Under the pieces are notes generated by a model. It did no database searches and was not told the origin of the DNA. It saw only the letters and a list, made by a program, of their open reading frames with translations. The position numbers were made by a program, and so were the translations under genes. Positions 12,710-23,795 of a DNA stretch of 64,000 bases are shown piece by piece. How positions within the stretch are numbered: position 1 is the first letter of the stretch; each line of letters starts with the position of its first letter. Origin of the DNA: Leucocoprinus leucothites (Eukaryota > Basidiomycota > Agaricomycetes > Agaricales > Agaricaceae); NCBI GenBank assembly GCA_013368445.1, contig JAACJO010000006.1, positions 1,736,001 to 1,800,000 on the forward strand, in the 5' to 3' direction.

Positions 12710-13853
12710 ATGCCTCCTTCACAGACCCCCCATCGTACTCCCCTCAAGCGTGTTTCTCAAGGCTCTCTCTTTAGGCTGTCGCGTTCAGGGGCTTACCCAG
12801 ATGCGCCCCTCGGACTCGGATTCCTTGAACCTGCACTTGCAGAATTTGTCGATGAGACAGAAGCACTACAGACCAATGTAGCAGGCTTAGTGAATCTAAG
12901 CGAATCTCTCGCGACTTTTAACGAGTCTTTTGCGAGTTGGTTGTATGTAATGAATATGAATGCTCTCACAACAGATTGGCCTCAGGTGTTTCACCTTCTG
13001 TATTTCGCTTTCTGTTCCTGTTCACTCAGAAGATATTATGTTCAACAGGCACCAACATCAGATTCTTATGCAATCGCTAAACGACGAGCTGGTGGGACAT
13101 CGTCTCCTATTTTATGACATAAAAGCTTAATAGTCACCTTAGAAGAGAAAGCGCTTGCTGCCGCAGAGGCTCTCAAAAAACAAGCAGAAGAAGCGGCCGC
13201 CCGCGAAGCGGAAACACTCGCAGACAAGACTACCATAACCGAAGTGACAGAAGCCGATGCGACGACAATCGGCAACACGACAACAGCCTCAGCACTATCT
13301 GGAATTGGCGCTGGTATGCAAAAGAAGAAGGTCCTCAAGCCCAAAATGACAGCCAAAGAACGGAAAGAGCGTGATGTGCGCCCGGTTATACCGATTGCGA
13401 GCGTAATCTAATCAACTATCTTTCATCAGCTGGAAATTGAACGAATAATATCCGCCTTGCCTTTGGAGTTCCGTGGCAGCGACCCTGTGCGCGTTCTTCG
13501 TTTTCTATGCTATTCTTCTATCCCTGAGCTCCTTGCCAGACTCTTCGCAGACACATGGAGACAGTCATCGAAGGTATCTTGAAAGCCCGTGATCAGACGG
13601 TAAAATGTGCTGCTCTCTTCCAGGGACATGTTTCTGTCGGTCTTACGTTCTGCTCATAGTGCCTGATCTCATCAAACCGCCCGACCTGAATCAGGCGAGG
13701 GTCAATAAATGTCTTATCGCCTTGGTCAATCGCAAAGTGGTCCAAAAAGACAGTGGTTCTGTCAGTCTGATCGTTTTAACTTCATGCTCGAAAGAATTTC
13801 ATGCTTTACTTTTCTAGGGAACTGTCTTGTATCGCTGGAGGGGCCTGCCTTGA
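12710..13853 (+). CDS. DAM1: DASH complex subunit Dam1
   Basis: Subunit of the DASH/Dam1 ring that couples kinetochores to spindle microtubules. The N-terminal exon carries the family core: FLEPALAEFVDETEALQ, then LVNLSESLATFNESFASWLY and MNMNALTTDWPQ. Canonical introns keep the frame: GTGTTT..AACAG after WPQ, GTGGGA..CTTAG, GTGATG..CATCAG, GTGCGC..TGCCAG, one near 13570-13660 whose exact ends I could not decide, and GTCAGT..TTCTAG. Exon 3 is an Ala/Glu-rich coiled-coil segment ending in KMTAKERKE. The rest encodes EIERIISALPLEFRGSDP, then LIKPPDLNQARVNKCLIALV and a final GTVLYRWRGLP before the stop at 13853. The C-terminal part looks like a small winged-helix fold, an extension not present in budding-yeast Dam1 as I know it. 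Confidence 0.87.
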
Positions 13854-14282
13854 AGACTTATGGTATCTCGCTTGGTCATAGATCAGAGAGCTCCAAGCTT
13901 TCGGCTCCACAAACCCCAATCCCTCAACAGGCTCGATCTTTTAGGACTTTTGCTACACCCAGATCATACTCCACTCAGATTCAGCCACCGTTACGAACGC
14001 TCAACTTACCGTTGTTTGGGGCCCATGGAGCTCGATCTGCTCGATCTGACACTTAGCGACCTATGTAAAATAACCTTATTCAGGCCGGATCACCGACTAA
14101 GGACTAGCGTTTTTTCGGGCTCTTCGAGCCTCCAGACCCCTGACAAATATGACATAGTTGTGTGACGCCGATAAGCCTTGAGGAAAGATCGTGAAGAATC
14201 GTTCATTCTTTTTTATTGGTTTGCTCCACAAGGGTAATGTTTGAAGAGTATGAAGGGTGGATTAACTGTAACAACGGCACGA

Positions 14283-15214
14283 TTATTGCGCAGCATACTT
14301 GGCTGCACCCTTGAGTAAGAGTGTTGTCGGGAATGCTGTCGTCTGGTCAGCTTGGAAAGACAATTTGTCGTATGAAAACTCACAGAGTGCGCCAAAGAAT
14401 ACGGCAGTTCTGTAAAAATAAACGCAAATGTGTCAGATATCACGTTGAGCCTGACACTCTCACCAACACATACCTAACCCAACCCACCGCATTTGACTCA
14501 TGCGCAATGTAAATCTGGTTGAAGAGAATTCGCATTGCGATACTAGACGGACATGAATAAATTCAGTTTTTCAAGGTGAAGGGGGGTTCCAACTCACAAA
14601 CCCAACGACATCTTGTTCAAGTAGGCATTGTCGAGCCCAGCCAAATTCGCCACAAGCTTGAAAAAATGAAAATAAGGAATGTTAAGGTAAATGAAACGAT
14701 GCCGTAAATCCTAACACTCACAATAGCCGCTGTCCAGACAGGGAACTGCTCCAATCCATTCTAAACAATCAACAGATATCAGATCCTGATCTACAATTTC
14801 TTTCACAGTTCCGAAACGAGACTACTCACACAATGAGCACCCTCCATCCTTTTGATTTTCCCAGCTAATTTCGGTGGCACTCTTTTGTCCTGCGCAAACT
14901 CCGTGACATTGGCGCGTGGGTACACACTAAGAAGTCATAAAAAATAAGCACATCAAAGGCCAACCATTTAGCACTTGATATTCAAGCGAATAAGGGGTGG
15001 CAACGGCGTACTTGTTAAACCCAGTGATACTCATGATCGTGTTGACCTATTACAACAGAAGGCATGATTCGTAAGAACATAAATAACCTTCCTTGCCGAC
15101 AACTCGGACATCCCATCGTACCTTCCATAGATGCGGGTACATGGCCGTGAAATACACGACAGGGATAGAGTACAAGGACAATGGGCTGGAAAGCGTGACT
15201 GAATCAGGTATCAT
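14283..15214 (-). CDS. MAPEG family membrane protein
   Basis: Membrane-associated protein of eicosanoid and glutathione metabolism (MAPEG) family: about 150 residues, four membrane spans, in the endoplasmic reticulum or microsomal membrane. The ATG at 15214 opens MIPDSVTLSSPLSLYSIPVV and the first span. Later exons give VNTIMSITGFNK, VYPRANVTEF, and the family signature KIKRMEGAHC-NGLEQFPVWTAAI. Next come LVANLAGLDNAYLNKMSLG and RILFNQIYIAHESNAVGWVR, then TAVFFGALSKYAAQ and the stop at 14283-14285. At least six short introns interrupt the gene. Microsomal glutathione transferase activity is possible by family, but the sequence does not show the substrate. Confidence 0.85.
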
Positions 15215-16402
15215 TTCTTCTAGTGGATTCACGGGTATTGATTGAGGTTCAACAATGAATCGGTGCAGTGAGAGTAGTATGGCAGGTGGACTGTGACGAT
15301 AGTGGCGGGAATCCTGGGGATCGTGTTGCTTTTAAATCAAAGCAAGTTCGGGCATGACTACCGACATTCCCAGATGGAAGGACCCCTGAGAGGATAGGGG
15401 GGCAAACAAGTCGCGTGAAAAGCGAGGAACAACCCGAGGAATTGTTCGATGTGTCATGAGATTCTCGGAGAACCTGATAAATAGTTTGATTTTAGGCGAC
15501 GAGAAGATTGCGGGGTTGACTAGGTGGGAAATTCAAGAGCTTCAGGAATCCAAATATAGAACAGCTCGAGGCTACGTTTACTACCTATAGGTCCACAACC
15601 ATGCGGGGTGTTCAGCCCGCTATCCATGTCCTGAACCTAGATCATGGGTCCACTTACACGCAGTGGCATCAGAATATCATGGTAGCTGAAGGAAACTAAC
15701 GGAGAGCTGCGGAGAGATTTTTATCGCAAGTTACAAATGCATTACAAACTTGAATTTGAGGATGCGCAAGCTCAGGCAGCTAGCTATGACATACTTCGAA
15801 CTCACCGCCGGGTTCTTCCTGCCTGTTGGTCAGCGTCTGACTCGACGGAAGGGCGCCGCAGGCGGCATTTCATCCTGAGATCAGTACTAGTAACCTCAGT
15901 AGTGGCTATGGATATCACTCGACCCCAGCCGCATGACTCATGCGCTTACGGGTACGCTCGGCGAGCGTGATATGTCCTCAGCAGACTGATGAAAACACCA
16001 TATTGTGAGCACAACACTTGAGAGTCGGGGCGAGGTTGCCCTAGTGGAGTCAACAAGCCATCCATCACTCGTCACTGGACTGCGGTAACATTCCTGTAGC
16101 TGGAGATGGGTGGTGGAATTGGATCGGTGCCGAGTGCTAGCTTCTCCGGGAGATCACCTGAAGTAGGCTGCTGCTGACTACATACTTATCGTCGGCACGG
16201 AGGGTGACGTCAGTTTTGGAGGTATAAAGCATGAGAAATGTACTCCAACTCGTCCCTGGAAAGTCGAGGGGACCTTCAATTCAACTGTCTCCAGCTGGGC
16301 ATGCAAAAAATACAGGGACGGAAAATGCTCCACAAGCCTGATAGTCCCTTGAGTCTAGGGTGCAAGATTGCAGTAGTTTAAAAAAGGTATCACACGCATG
16401 TT
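15215..16402. other. Intergenic interval
   Basis: Contains only short unsupported open frames. It holds the promoter of the MAPEG gene (nearest 15215) and the 3' flank of the multi-pass membrane protein gene. I see no repeat or RNA gene. Confidence 0.5.
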
Positions 16403-17626
16403 CTAGGCCGATGTGTGATTCGTGGGCGCATTATCAGTGATGCTAGCTCGTATAGCTCTGGCTTGAGATCTTCCACCTTGTTCATCAGTCCGAGTCCCTT
16501 GGCTGCGATTCCACCGTAGACTACTAAGTTGGCGTTCCGTTTCTGATGTCCAGGCTTGCCCTGTCGAAACTCGATAGGCGACTAGAAGGTACGCAATAAC
16601 CTACAGGTTTGCTCGTGGCTTCAGGTGAGATACTGCATATGCAACTGCTGGACTTACTTTAACGGAATCGCCCGTTGGAGCAAAAAAGAGGATTGCAGGG
16701 TCTCCCGCCTCTAGTGTGGCCCTTGAGATAATACTCCCAAGGGACCAAGCGGATTCTAATGCATAAGATTCGACAAACATTGTGATAATGCTATAATATG
16801 GGCTAGCATGTTCACTTGCAGATCCTTCGAGAACGGCATCAGCAGACATAAAGCTGGAATAACTATCGGCTTACCCATAATACGAATATGCCGTCGTCGC
16901 ACTATTAATAATCTCCGAACAATCGGAGTCGTAACAATCATTGTAATCGTAGTATCGAGTCCCATAGTGACTAAGAGTAATATATCCATGACCACACCTG
17001 GATAGAGATCTGGTACAAGGTTCCGAGCGAGGACTACAATTAGCAGGGCTGGAATCCTATCATTCATGCATTCACGTATGATGTGGATAATGCGACCTAC
17101 CGAATCGTACAATGAGAAGCACCAGCGGAAGAATAATTACAAGGAATGAATAACGTGTCATCCTCCATATAATCCAACAACGCCAGACCTACTTCATCAG
17201 TTAGAAAACACTCAATGTAAGAAATAATTGATGGTGACGCTACCAGAACCCCAAGAGATATCATATCAAGCAGTATCGATGCAACGAGAAGTACAGCGCT
17301 TAAAGCAATATGTTTTCTCGTGTACACCGTCTGAGCTACAAGTGGTGTTCCAGAAAATCTGCCTTGGAAATCAATATACGCTACTTGTTCGAAGTGAGAG
17401 CTGAATGCCAGCTCGATTGTTGAAAGAACTAGCATAAGAGTGGCAATTACATAGAAGAAAGTTGTTTGCCCCCGTTGGCCACGTTTCACAGGTTTGCGAA
17501 AAACGCCGTGGTATACAAGCAGAAGAGCGTGAAGATTATTCCGTAGAGAACCCCTTCAACAGTTGTTGAGCTGATAAGGTCAAGCTCTTCCATAATGTGC
17601 AGTTGACTGGGCGTTGGTTCTGGCAT
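16403..17626 (-). pseudogene. Fungal multi-pass membrane protein with a one-base frameshift
   Basis: Belongs to a large, uncharacterised family of seven-span-like membrane proteins in Agaricomycetes. The start at 17626 gives MPEPTPSQLHIMEELD and span 1 (VEGVLYGIIFTLFCLYTTAFF). Spans 2-3 follow (FFYVIATLMLVLSTIELAF). An intron (GTAGCG..GTAG, about 57 bp) then leads to VWRCWIIWRMTRYSFLVIIL, the family hallmark. Later exons give DILLLVTMGLDTTITMIV, then YYSIITMFVESYALESAWSL. After an intron of 58 bp comes VIAYLLVAYRVSTGQAW, the second hallmark, and a Ser/Arg-rich tail to the stop at 16403-16405. One defect is visible: the five-base A run at 17499-17503 (T run in the coding strand) puts span 1 and the following KPVKRGQRGQTTFF in different frames, with no intron to reconcile them. 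This is either a pseudogene or a homopolymer sequencing error. Confidence 0.7.
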
Positions 17627-17951
17627 CGTCGAGCCAATAGGGTTTAGAAAACGACTGGTAGAGGAAGGCTTCAAGGCAAGCTATGAGTGCTGAAAGAAGC
17701 GAAAAGAGACCACAGTGATTAAATACTTGCCGACATCTTTGACAATTCGAAAGTTGGAGGTGCGCGCGAGAATGCAAGTCCCGAACAGAGCGGTAGCAAC
17801 ACCCTTGAGCGTCATTAAGACAATGATAGTGAAAGAAGGTTCCTGTTTCCAACCTGAGAAATGATGAAATGCTGAGTACCTCAAAGGCCGCGTCTAGAAG
17901 CATGGTCCTTATGCCAAAGACAGCTCGAGAGCTAATGCACATGGAACCGTC

Positions 17952-19288
17952 TCAAGCGCGCAGCTCAATTGGTGATGGAGGTGATAGGAATGAGGTATAG
18001 TGCCTAGGCTCTGATGCGATCGGTTTTGAGCTTGCGGTCTTCTAGTAGCAAGGCGCGTTGTGCTGCGCCAGTGTTGACTAGTGTTGGCCAGGGCCACTAA
18101 AGAGTCCATTGTTTGATAAACGTCACTCCACTGCAGCACGACCGATCCTAATCAGCCCGAAATCAGGTCTATCACGAACAAATTGGCATTTACCTTAGCA
18201 ATCAATCTTGAATATAGGTGGTAGTGCGAGAACCATCACGGATGACACAGATGCCCGAGCTGACAACTCACAGGCGCGGTGGAAGCCATGCATGACAATT
18301 TTGTCAGATCCGATTTTGAGAACCTAATAGACTTGATCTGAGGCAGATACACCATTTCAACATCTGGAGTTCTTTGTTCTAACAATAGAATGTTTTCCCA
18401 TCGATCATCCGTCCATGCGGTTGGAAAGCGCCCAAAGAGATTAACCAGCGTCACCGAAGACAGCGAATTGAACAGGAGCCTAATGATGATCAGTGCATAC
18501 GATCATTTTGACACGGCAGTGGGAACGTAACATTCATACTGAGCTCGAAAATGGAAAATAATTAGTGGTTGCTCGAAAAGACCTCCAGCCGTGGTAACGT
18601 GGAACAGGTATTCTTGAGGCACATCAAAGCGCCTTGTACATCACGGAGCCGCCTTTCCCAAGGTCCAGAAAGCTTGGGGGTCTATCGATTTCATCCCCTT
18701 CTCCGAGATTTAATCAAATGGCTGAGCTCTGGCTTGATAAATCTTTGGGAGCATGTTGTAAAGAACAAGATGGACTGGAACAAGTTAGAGCTTCCGTAAT
18801 GCGAGCAGCCTGTTTGTAGGGCGCTGGAAAATAAGAAAACATAAGCCAGGGATGTACTCAAGAGTATCATTGATCAACCGAGGTCATTACCCTCTCTCCT
18901 GACTCCACGAATTTGAGGTCAGATAGCCAAAGAAATTAGCAGCCGAAGAACCGATACACTCCAAGGAAGGATAGTATGAAGAGGTGAAACACCGACAGGA
19001 CAAGGGGATGCAGAGCCTTAGATTGGTTTCCATTTCATTGCCTACAAGACGGAGTATCCTAGTTCTCGCCCTCGGCAACACTTGAAGAATCAGGACGTCC
19101 AGAATGGTCGCTGAAATCATTTGCACAGTGGTTCTCTTTATCGCCACCGTAAAGACACGAGCGCTGAGCAGCAACACAAGCAATAGAGTCGTTCCCTGAT
19201 CCGGAGCCTGTGAATAGTATGTCTCAAGTGTCCCCCGCAGGCTGCCAAGCAACACCGCCGTAAAGAACAATCGCCACTGTTTCAGCAT
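17952..19288 (-). CDS. Unrecognised multi-exon gene, possibly a membrane protein
   Basis: I cannot name this gene. Several stretches on the minus strand read as coding and can be joined by GT..AG introns. Near 18887-19288 is a hydrophobic segment (TLLLVLLLSARVFTVAIK, then ILDVLILQVLPRARTRIL). Near 18285-18470 is VNLFGRFPTAWTDDRWENIL followed by SIRFSKSDLTKLSCMASTAP. Near 18200 is DWFSHYHLYSRLIAK, and near 18075-18130 QWSDVYQTMDSLVALANT. The final exon encodes KTASSKPIASEPRHYTSFL, ending at a TGA at 17952-17954. Exon borders and the start codon are uncertain. It could also be a decayed gene. Confidence 0.4.
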
Positions 19289-20459
19289 CTGCGTCAGGCC
19301 GTGATTTCTGAGTACTCAAACATCATCGAGCAGGACAGTGGCAGGTGGTTTTATTGAACCTCCGCAGTCGACCATCAACGCCAACATGGACATCAACGCA
19401 TATCGTACTACTAGTCCTTGGCTCATTCACATGGTTAGACACTTTTGCTTCAATGAAGGTATACGGTTTCTGACTCACTCGAATCTCTGGTCGGTCTACA
19501 TTTTCGGAGGATACAAATCCCGAAGTGATCAGCATATCCCCCGCTCATTCCGCAAGGAATTGGGATTGAAGACCGGCGGTCAATCGTCTTGACCGTAGAC
19601 CAACTGAAGAATGCACCTGACCAACGCACGCCTTTTATTTATGAATGTAGTGGGCCTATACCATTTTGTAAGCCACACAGTGTGACAGGCAGATTTCGTA
19701 AAGCGAGAACAGTGCCACTTCTTGGGTTTCAGGATTCGCAGTTTCAGAATGGACGATCAAAAATACGGGGCAAGGGAAGGGCCGCTCAGCATTTCTGCTC
19801 CAAGATTGGATTTAAGTGAATTGAGATTTAGACCACGGGTCAGGGTTTCAGGATTCCTTTCTCTTCAAACGCAATTTAACCCGCAGCAATTGATATAGCT
19901 TCCGAATTTGCGAGCACCAAGAAGACGGGATTATAGTAGTTTCCTGTAGGAGAGTCAGTAGCCACATATATAGCCCCTATCAGGCACTCTACCTCCCATC
20001 AAGCAACTCAGATAGTAGCTCAAAATGGGACAAGATCCAAATCAAGTCGCAAGTTGCCTCGTAACCATATACCGCAGTTGGTCATTTGTATCATCACTAT
20101 CAGGATAAAGATAAGGCGCCATAGACCACATCATCGAACGTTCCTCAGTTTCTGACCGAAGCTAATCTGTTACCCTAGACCTGGACAAAGAGAGCAAAAA
20201 ATATTATCATATTAAAGCAGGCAAGATACAGTATAACAAACCAGATATACCCAACCCAGCCGAGCTATTCCCATTCTCGTAAATCCCCGACAGCTACATC
20301 AACGGCTGGTGACATCCGGCTGCCAATTCATCCAAGGGGGAATGAGGGCAAACAGCAACAGCATATAATTTCCCTAGGCTCGGGTACCGAGGCGCAAATA
20401 CCCAGCATCCATATAAGGGTCTCCAAGGGCTCTTCTGCAACTGATGAATGTGATCATGA
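19289..20459. other. Intergenic interval
   Basis: I see no gene here. Open frames are short and unsupported. The right part is the 3' flank of MTG1. Confidence 0.5.
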
Positions 20460-22233
20460 TCACGATGAACGTCGCAGGTGCTTCATCTTCCGCTTCATCT
20501 TCTCCTCCTGAACCATCAGTTTCTTCTTTTGAGTATCACTCACATTACCCTCCGCCTTCTCTTCCTTCTCAGCTTGGATCATATGGTCATTGATACATGT
20601 CTCCATCTTTCCCTGGACCATCGTGCTAAAATCAACTCCCGGGGCGAAATCGCCCGGCTGCGTTTCCCACTCTAGATCAAACCCCCAGCCTTGAGTACCC
20701 AGAGGGTGGTGAGCCTGTTTCGGCTGTCCAGCAGATGCCGAAAGGGCGGCACGATCCTGGTACAGAGCCTGCGCCTCCGAAGCAGCAATAAGGCCACCTT
20801 CTGTGCGCCACCATTTTACAAAATACTGTGCCGCCCGGGACAGATCCATTTCGCCACCGCGCTGGATCATACCCATGCGCTGTGCAAGACGTAGTAGGAA
20901 TTCTTCCAAGTCAAAAAGGGGCGCTGAGCCCGCTGGGAGTAGATGAAGATATGCCGGCGCTGAGGTAAAAGAAACGACGATCAGATTCCTGGTCAGCCTT
21001 CATCTCAGGAATGGAATTGTGAATAACCTACAAATGGGATTCAGCATGTTCAGTCTATAAAGTAAATACGCCGCAAGAGCTTCCATGTCGTATCGTCCTT
21101 CTTTGATCCCCGCTGTTTGTCTTTGTGAGTTTTGGCGCAAGTAGTGGTCGTAGGAGCGCAGAAACGGTAATGCGTTGGATATTTACGTACATATCAATGC
21201 AAGCTTCACTCCTCTCTCGGCGCCTTCCGTGCCACGCCCCAAGAATGGTAGCATAACTCCCGGACTATCATAAGCATACACAGGGGGGTCGATAGACACT
21301 TTCAAACGAGTCGATAACGCCCGCGTCATGCCTGGATTTGCTGAGGTTTGAAAAGCTTTTGGTGTTCCTAGATTCAGTCAGTGGCGGAGCATTGAGTCAG
21401 TCGTGCATTGGCAGTCGGGCAGTGAAGATATCGCCACTGACGTCCTTTGATCCCCATATTTCGCAGAGCATTGAGCAAAGTTGACTTGCCAACATTGGGT
21501 ATGCCAATAACAAGAACATTGAGTTCTAGAGCATGTGGGTGCTCCTTGGCTATATCTGGGGGTTAAATTATATTAGCAGCTGGAGCTAAAGAGTGGTTAG
21601 ATAGAAGTGCAACATACTTACTAGCATCTCGCTCAAAGTACGAATATCTCGCGGTTTATGCCATGACGCAAAGAATAGACGTTGCTCGGGAAATTTTGAG
21701 AGCATTGCTCGACGGAAAGGCTATCCGCCATGACATGGGTCAAGAATCCTTCATAAATGGAATAGAATGCTCCACGCACCCCCATACCCCACTCAGGAAC
21801 AAGGTCGCGTTTGTTCAGCACGACTATATGCTCGCAAGCTTGGGCCTTGACAATACGCCGGCCGGGATTATGTGGATCCCAGCCCCGCTCCGTTCTCCAC
21901 TTTCGTAACGCACCTGGAACAAAAAGTTCAGTGATCAAAGCTCTATAGAAGAAATCAAAGTGGAGGCGATGTGTAGACAACAGAGCGGTGTATACTGTTG
22001 AGGGAAGAACGCGATCCAGGCATCGCTTTGTCCGAGAAACACGCAAGAAGCGATGGCCTACCTTCCAGACTTCGGTTTATGCTTGTTAAAGGGAGACGCG
22101 AGTCTCGGATCTCGAGGACAACGTCCGTACGAGTGAGCAAGGACGGCAGCATCCGCGTAAACTTCATCATATGCCCAGGAAACCACGAAGGCGGTACAGG
22201 GAGAGGAGGCATTTGGAGTCGGCCTAAAGCCAT
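20460..22233 (-). CDS. MTG1: Mitochondrial ribosome-associated GTPase 1 (Mtg1/YlqF type)
   Basis: Circularly permuted GTPase that acts in mitochondrial large ribosomal subunit assembly. The start at 22233 (MALGRLQMPPLPVPPSWFPG) is preferred because the family begins just before the WFPGHMxK motif, seen here as WFPGHMMKFTRML. The upstream in-frame extension to 22500 lacks homology. G motifs occur in the permuted order: G4 in VVLNKRDLVPEWG, then G1 in GIPNVGKSTLLNALRNMGIKG, then G3 in YAYDSPGVMLPFLGRGTEGA. The last exon (20460-20909) has EEFLLRLAQRMGMI and FVKWWRTEGGLI, followed by a Lys/Glu-rich tail (EEKMKRKMKHLRRSS). At least four introns are present. The charged tail is longer than in bacterial YlqF. 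Confidence 0.9.
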
Positions 22234-23039
22234 TTTGGAGTCCAGTACTTCTTTACAAGGCTTTACAGCACAGAATGCACTTGTCACCGCGTGTAAACAG
22301 AATGACGCGACGGAGCGGCGAAATAGTGGTCGTGGTAGTATCAAGTACAAGGGAAAGTCGTGAACTTTGTTTTTTAACGTTGTGATGTTTGATGCTGTTT
22401 TCCCGAGGAATTTCGGAATTTTCGCCGCACTCACAATGCAGCCAATTTTCTTAGGTTGGTACAAGGAATACTCAAAATACATAGATAATGAAGAAAGCAA
22501 CTACGATACGCGCTGGGATAGCAAGACGAGAGAACAGCAAAATCTATTTATTACGGACCATCAAACAAACACTGATCGTTCCGGGTAAACGGTTGGGCGC
22601 GAGATCTGGTAACCACTGCCACTGTGCTATCCATAGATAAGACAAGGACAATCCCCCATATGAACGTGCAGAAATAGCAAACGATGAATGGAGCAGCGCC
22701 TGTTGTCCCGCCCGGAAGTTCGAATGAATCATCGGTATACGAGAAATGCAAGCTAGAACGACCAAGAACACCTAAGAATGACAAAAGATTACAAAGATCA
22801 GGAAGCAACCACAGATGAAACGGGTAAGATAGCATTGGTAAGGAGTATGGCGCTGCAGGGGAAAGCCGGTGCAGCCATAGAGACCATAGGTTTTAATCCA
22901 TGCCGGTCGGCGACGATGGGAATGATAGTGCGTTCAAAGGTCCAGATTACTGAGGCCGATAGTAATGGTACTGTGCTAGGATGATTCCGGCAGAACATCA
23001 GGAATTATGGACCGTTGAGTGATGATGTATGAACTCACC
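22234..23039. other. Intergenic interval
   Basis: Between the MTG1 start and the end of the next minus-strand gene. Some short open frames occur, but none is convincing. It includes the MTG1 promoter. Confidence 0.5.
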
Positions 23040-23795
23040 TCATACCCAGGTATCCTTACCAAAACTGATAGCGTCAAAATCCTTGCCACTCCTTGTCCTA
23101 CGGCCATGTAACACCTCCGCAACGTCGAGATTGATGAGCTTATCGGAGGGGACGGGGGAACCCTCAACCCATCCTTTCCATCCCTTCTTATGAGCGAAAC
23201 GCTTCTTCCGCAACTTGGGTTTCTGTGGCGTCGCAGATTGGGAGGTGGTCTCCTCAATATCTTCATCATCATCTGGTGTTCGCGGCCTCTTGGAAGAGGT
23301 GCGGGACGTCGATGTAGACAGGGAAGGGCCAGGTGTCGGGGAGTTCGAGGGGATATGGACTGGCGAATAGCCAGGAGGAGGGGTAACAGAAACAGAGCGC
23401 TCCATTGGCATGAGCTGGATATTAGGTCGCTCTGATTTTGACTTCGCAACCCAGAAACCGTTTTTCTTTACAGGCTGCTGCGCAGGGAGGGGTGGCGGGA
23501 GATTCGAGGACGACGCGACCGGTGGTGCGCTTGCAGAGGTGGTGAGGTCAATAAATGAGTCGCGCCTGACTGAAGAATCAGGCCGTTTATCTTTCTTAGC
23601 ATCCTTCTTCTTCTTGGCCTTCCGTATTTCCTCCTCTCCTTCGACTTCTTTGTTGGGACCGACGCCGTTGAGGAGCGACGTGAGGACGTCGCGCTGCGGC
23701 GGTCGATCAAAGTCTCCAGCGAGAACAGAAGTTGCGGTGCGGCGACGTTTTTGGGGGTAGTGAGGCATGGGGTGAGGGAGCAAAACGGCCATCAT
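23040..23795 (-). CDS. Basic nuclear-type protein of unknown function
   Basis: Single-exon protein of 251 residues, starting at 23795 (MMAVLLPHPMPHYPQKRRRT) and ending in GKDTWV at a TGA at 23040-23042. Basic clusters (KAKKKKDAKKDKR near residue 60, KPKLRKKRFAHKKGWKG near 195) suggest nuclear localisation. Residues 85-190 are Ser/Pro-rich and likely disordered, with an acidic DDDEDIEE patch. The last 55 residues (KKGWKGWVEGSPVPSDKLIN, then LDVAEVLHGRRTRSGKDFDAI) are the most ordered part and probably the conserved element. I know no function for this block. A likely promoter lies in 23796-24000. Confidence 0.6.
   Translation of the reverse strand: MMAVLLPHPMPHYPQKRRRTATSVLAGDFDRPPQRDVLTSLLNGVGPNKEVEGEEEIRKAKKKKDAKKDKRPDSSVRRDSFIDLTTSASAPPVASSSNLPPPLPAQQPVKKNGFWVAKSKSERPNIQLMPMERSVSVTPPPGYSPVHIPSNSPTPGPSLSTSTSRTSSKRPRTPDDDEDIEETTSQSATPQKPKLRKKRFAHKKGWKGWVEGSPVPSDKLINLDVAEVLHGRRTRSGKDFDAISFGKDTWV

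Noticed and set aside
22234..22500. N-terminal extension of MTG1
   Set aside because: In-frame but without family similarity; the conserved WFPGHM region lies just after the ATG at 22233.
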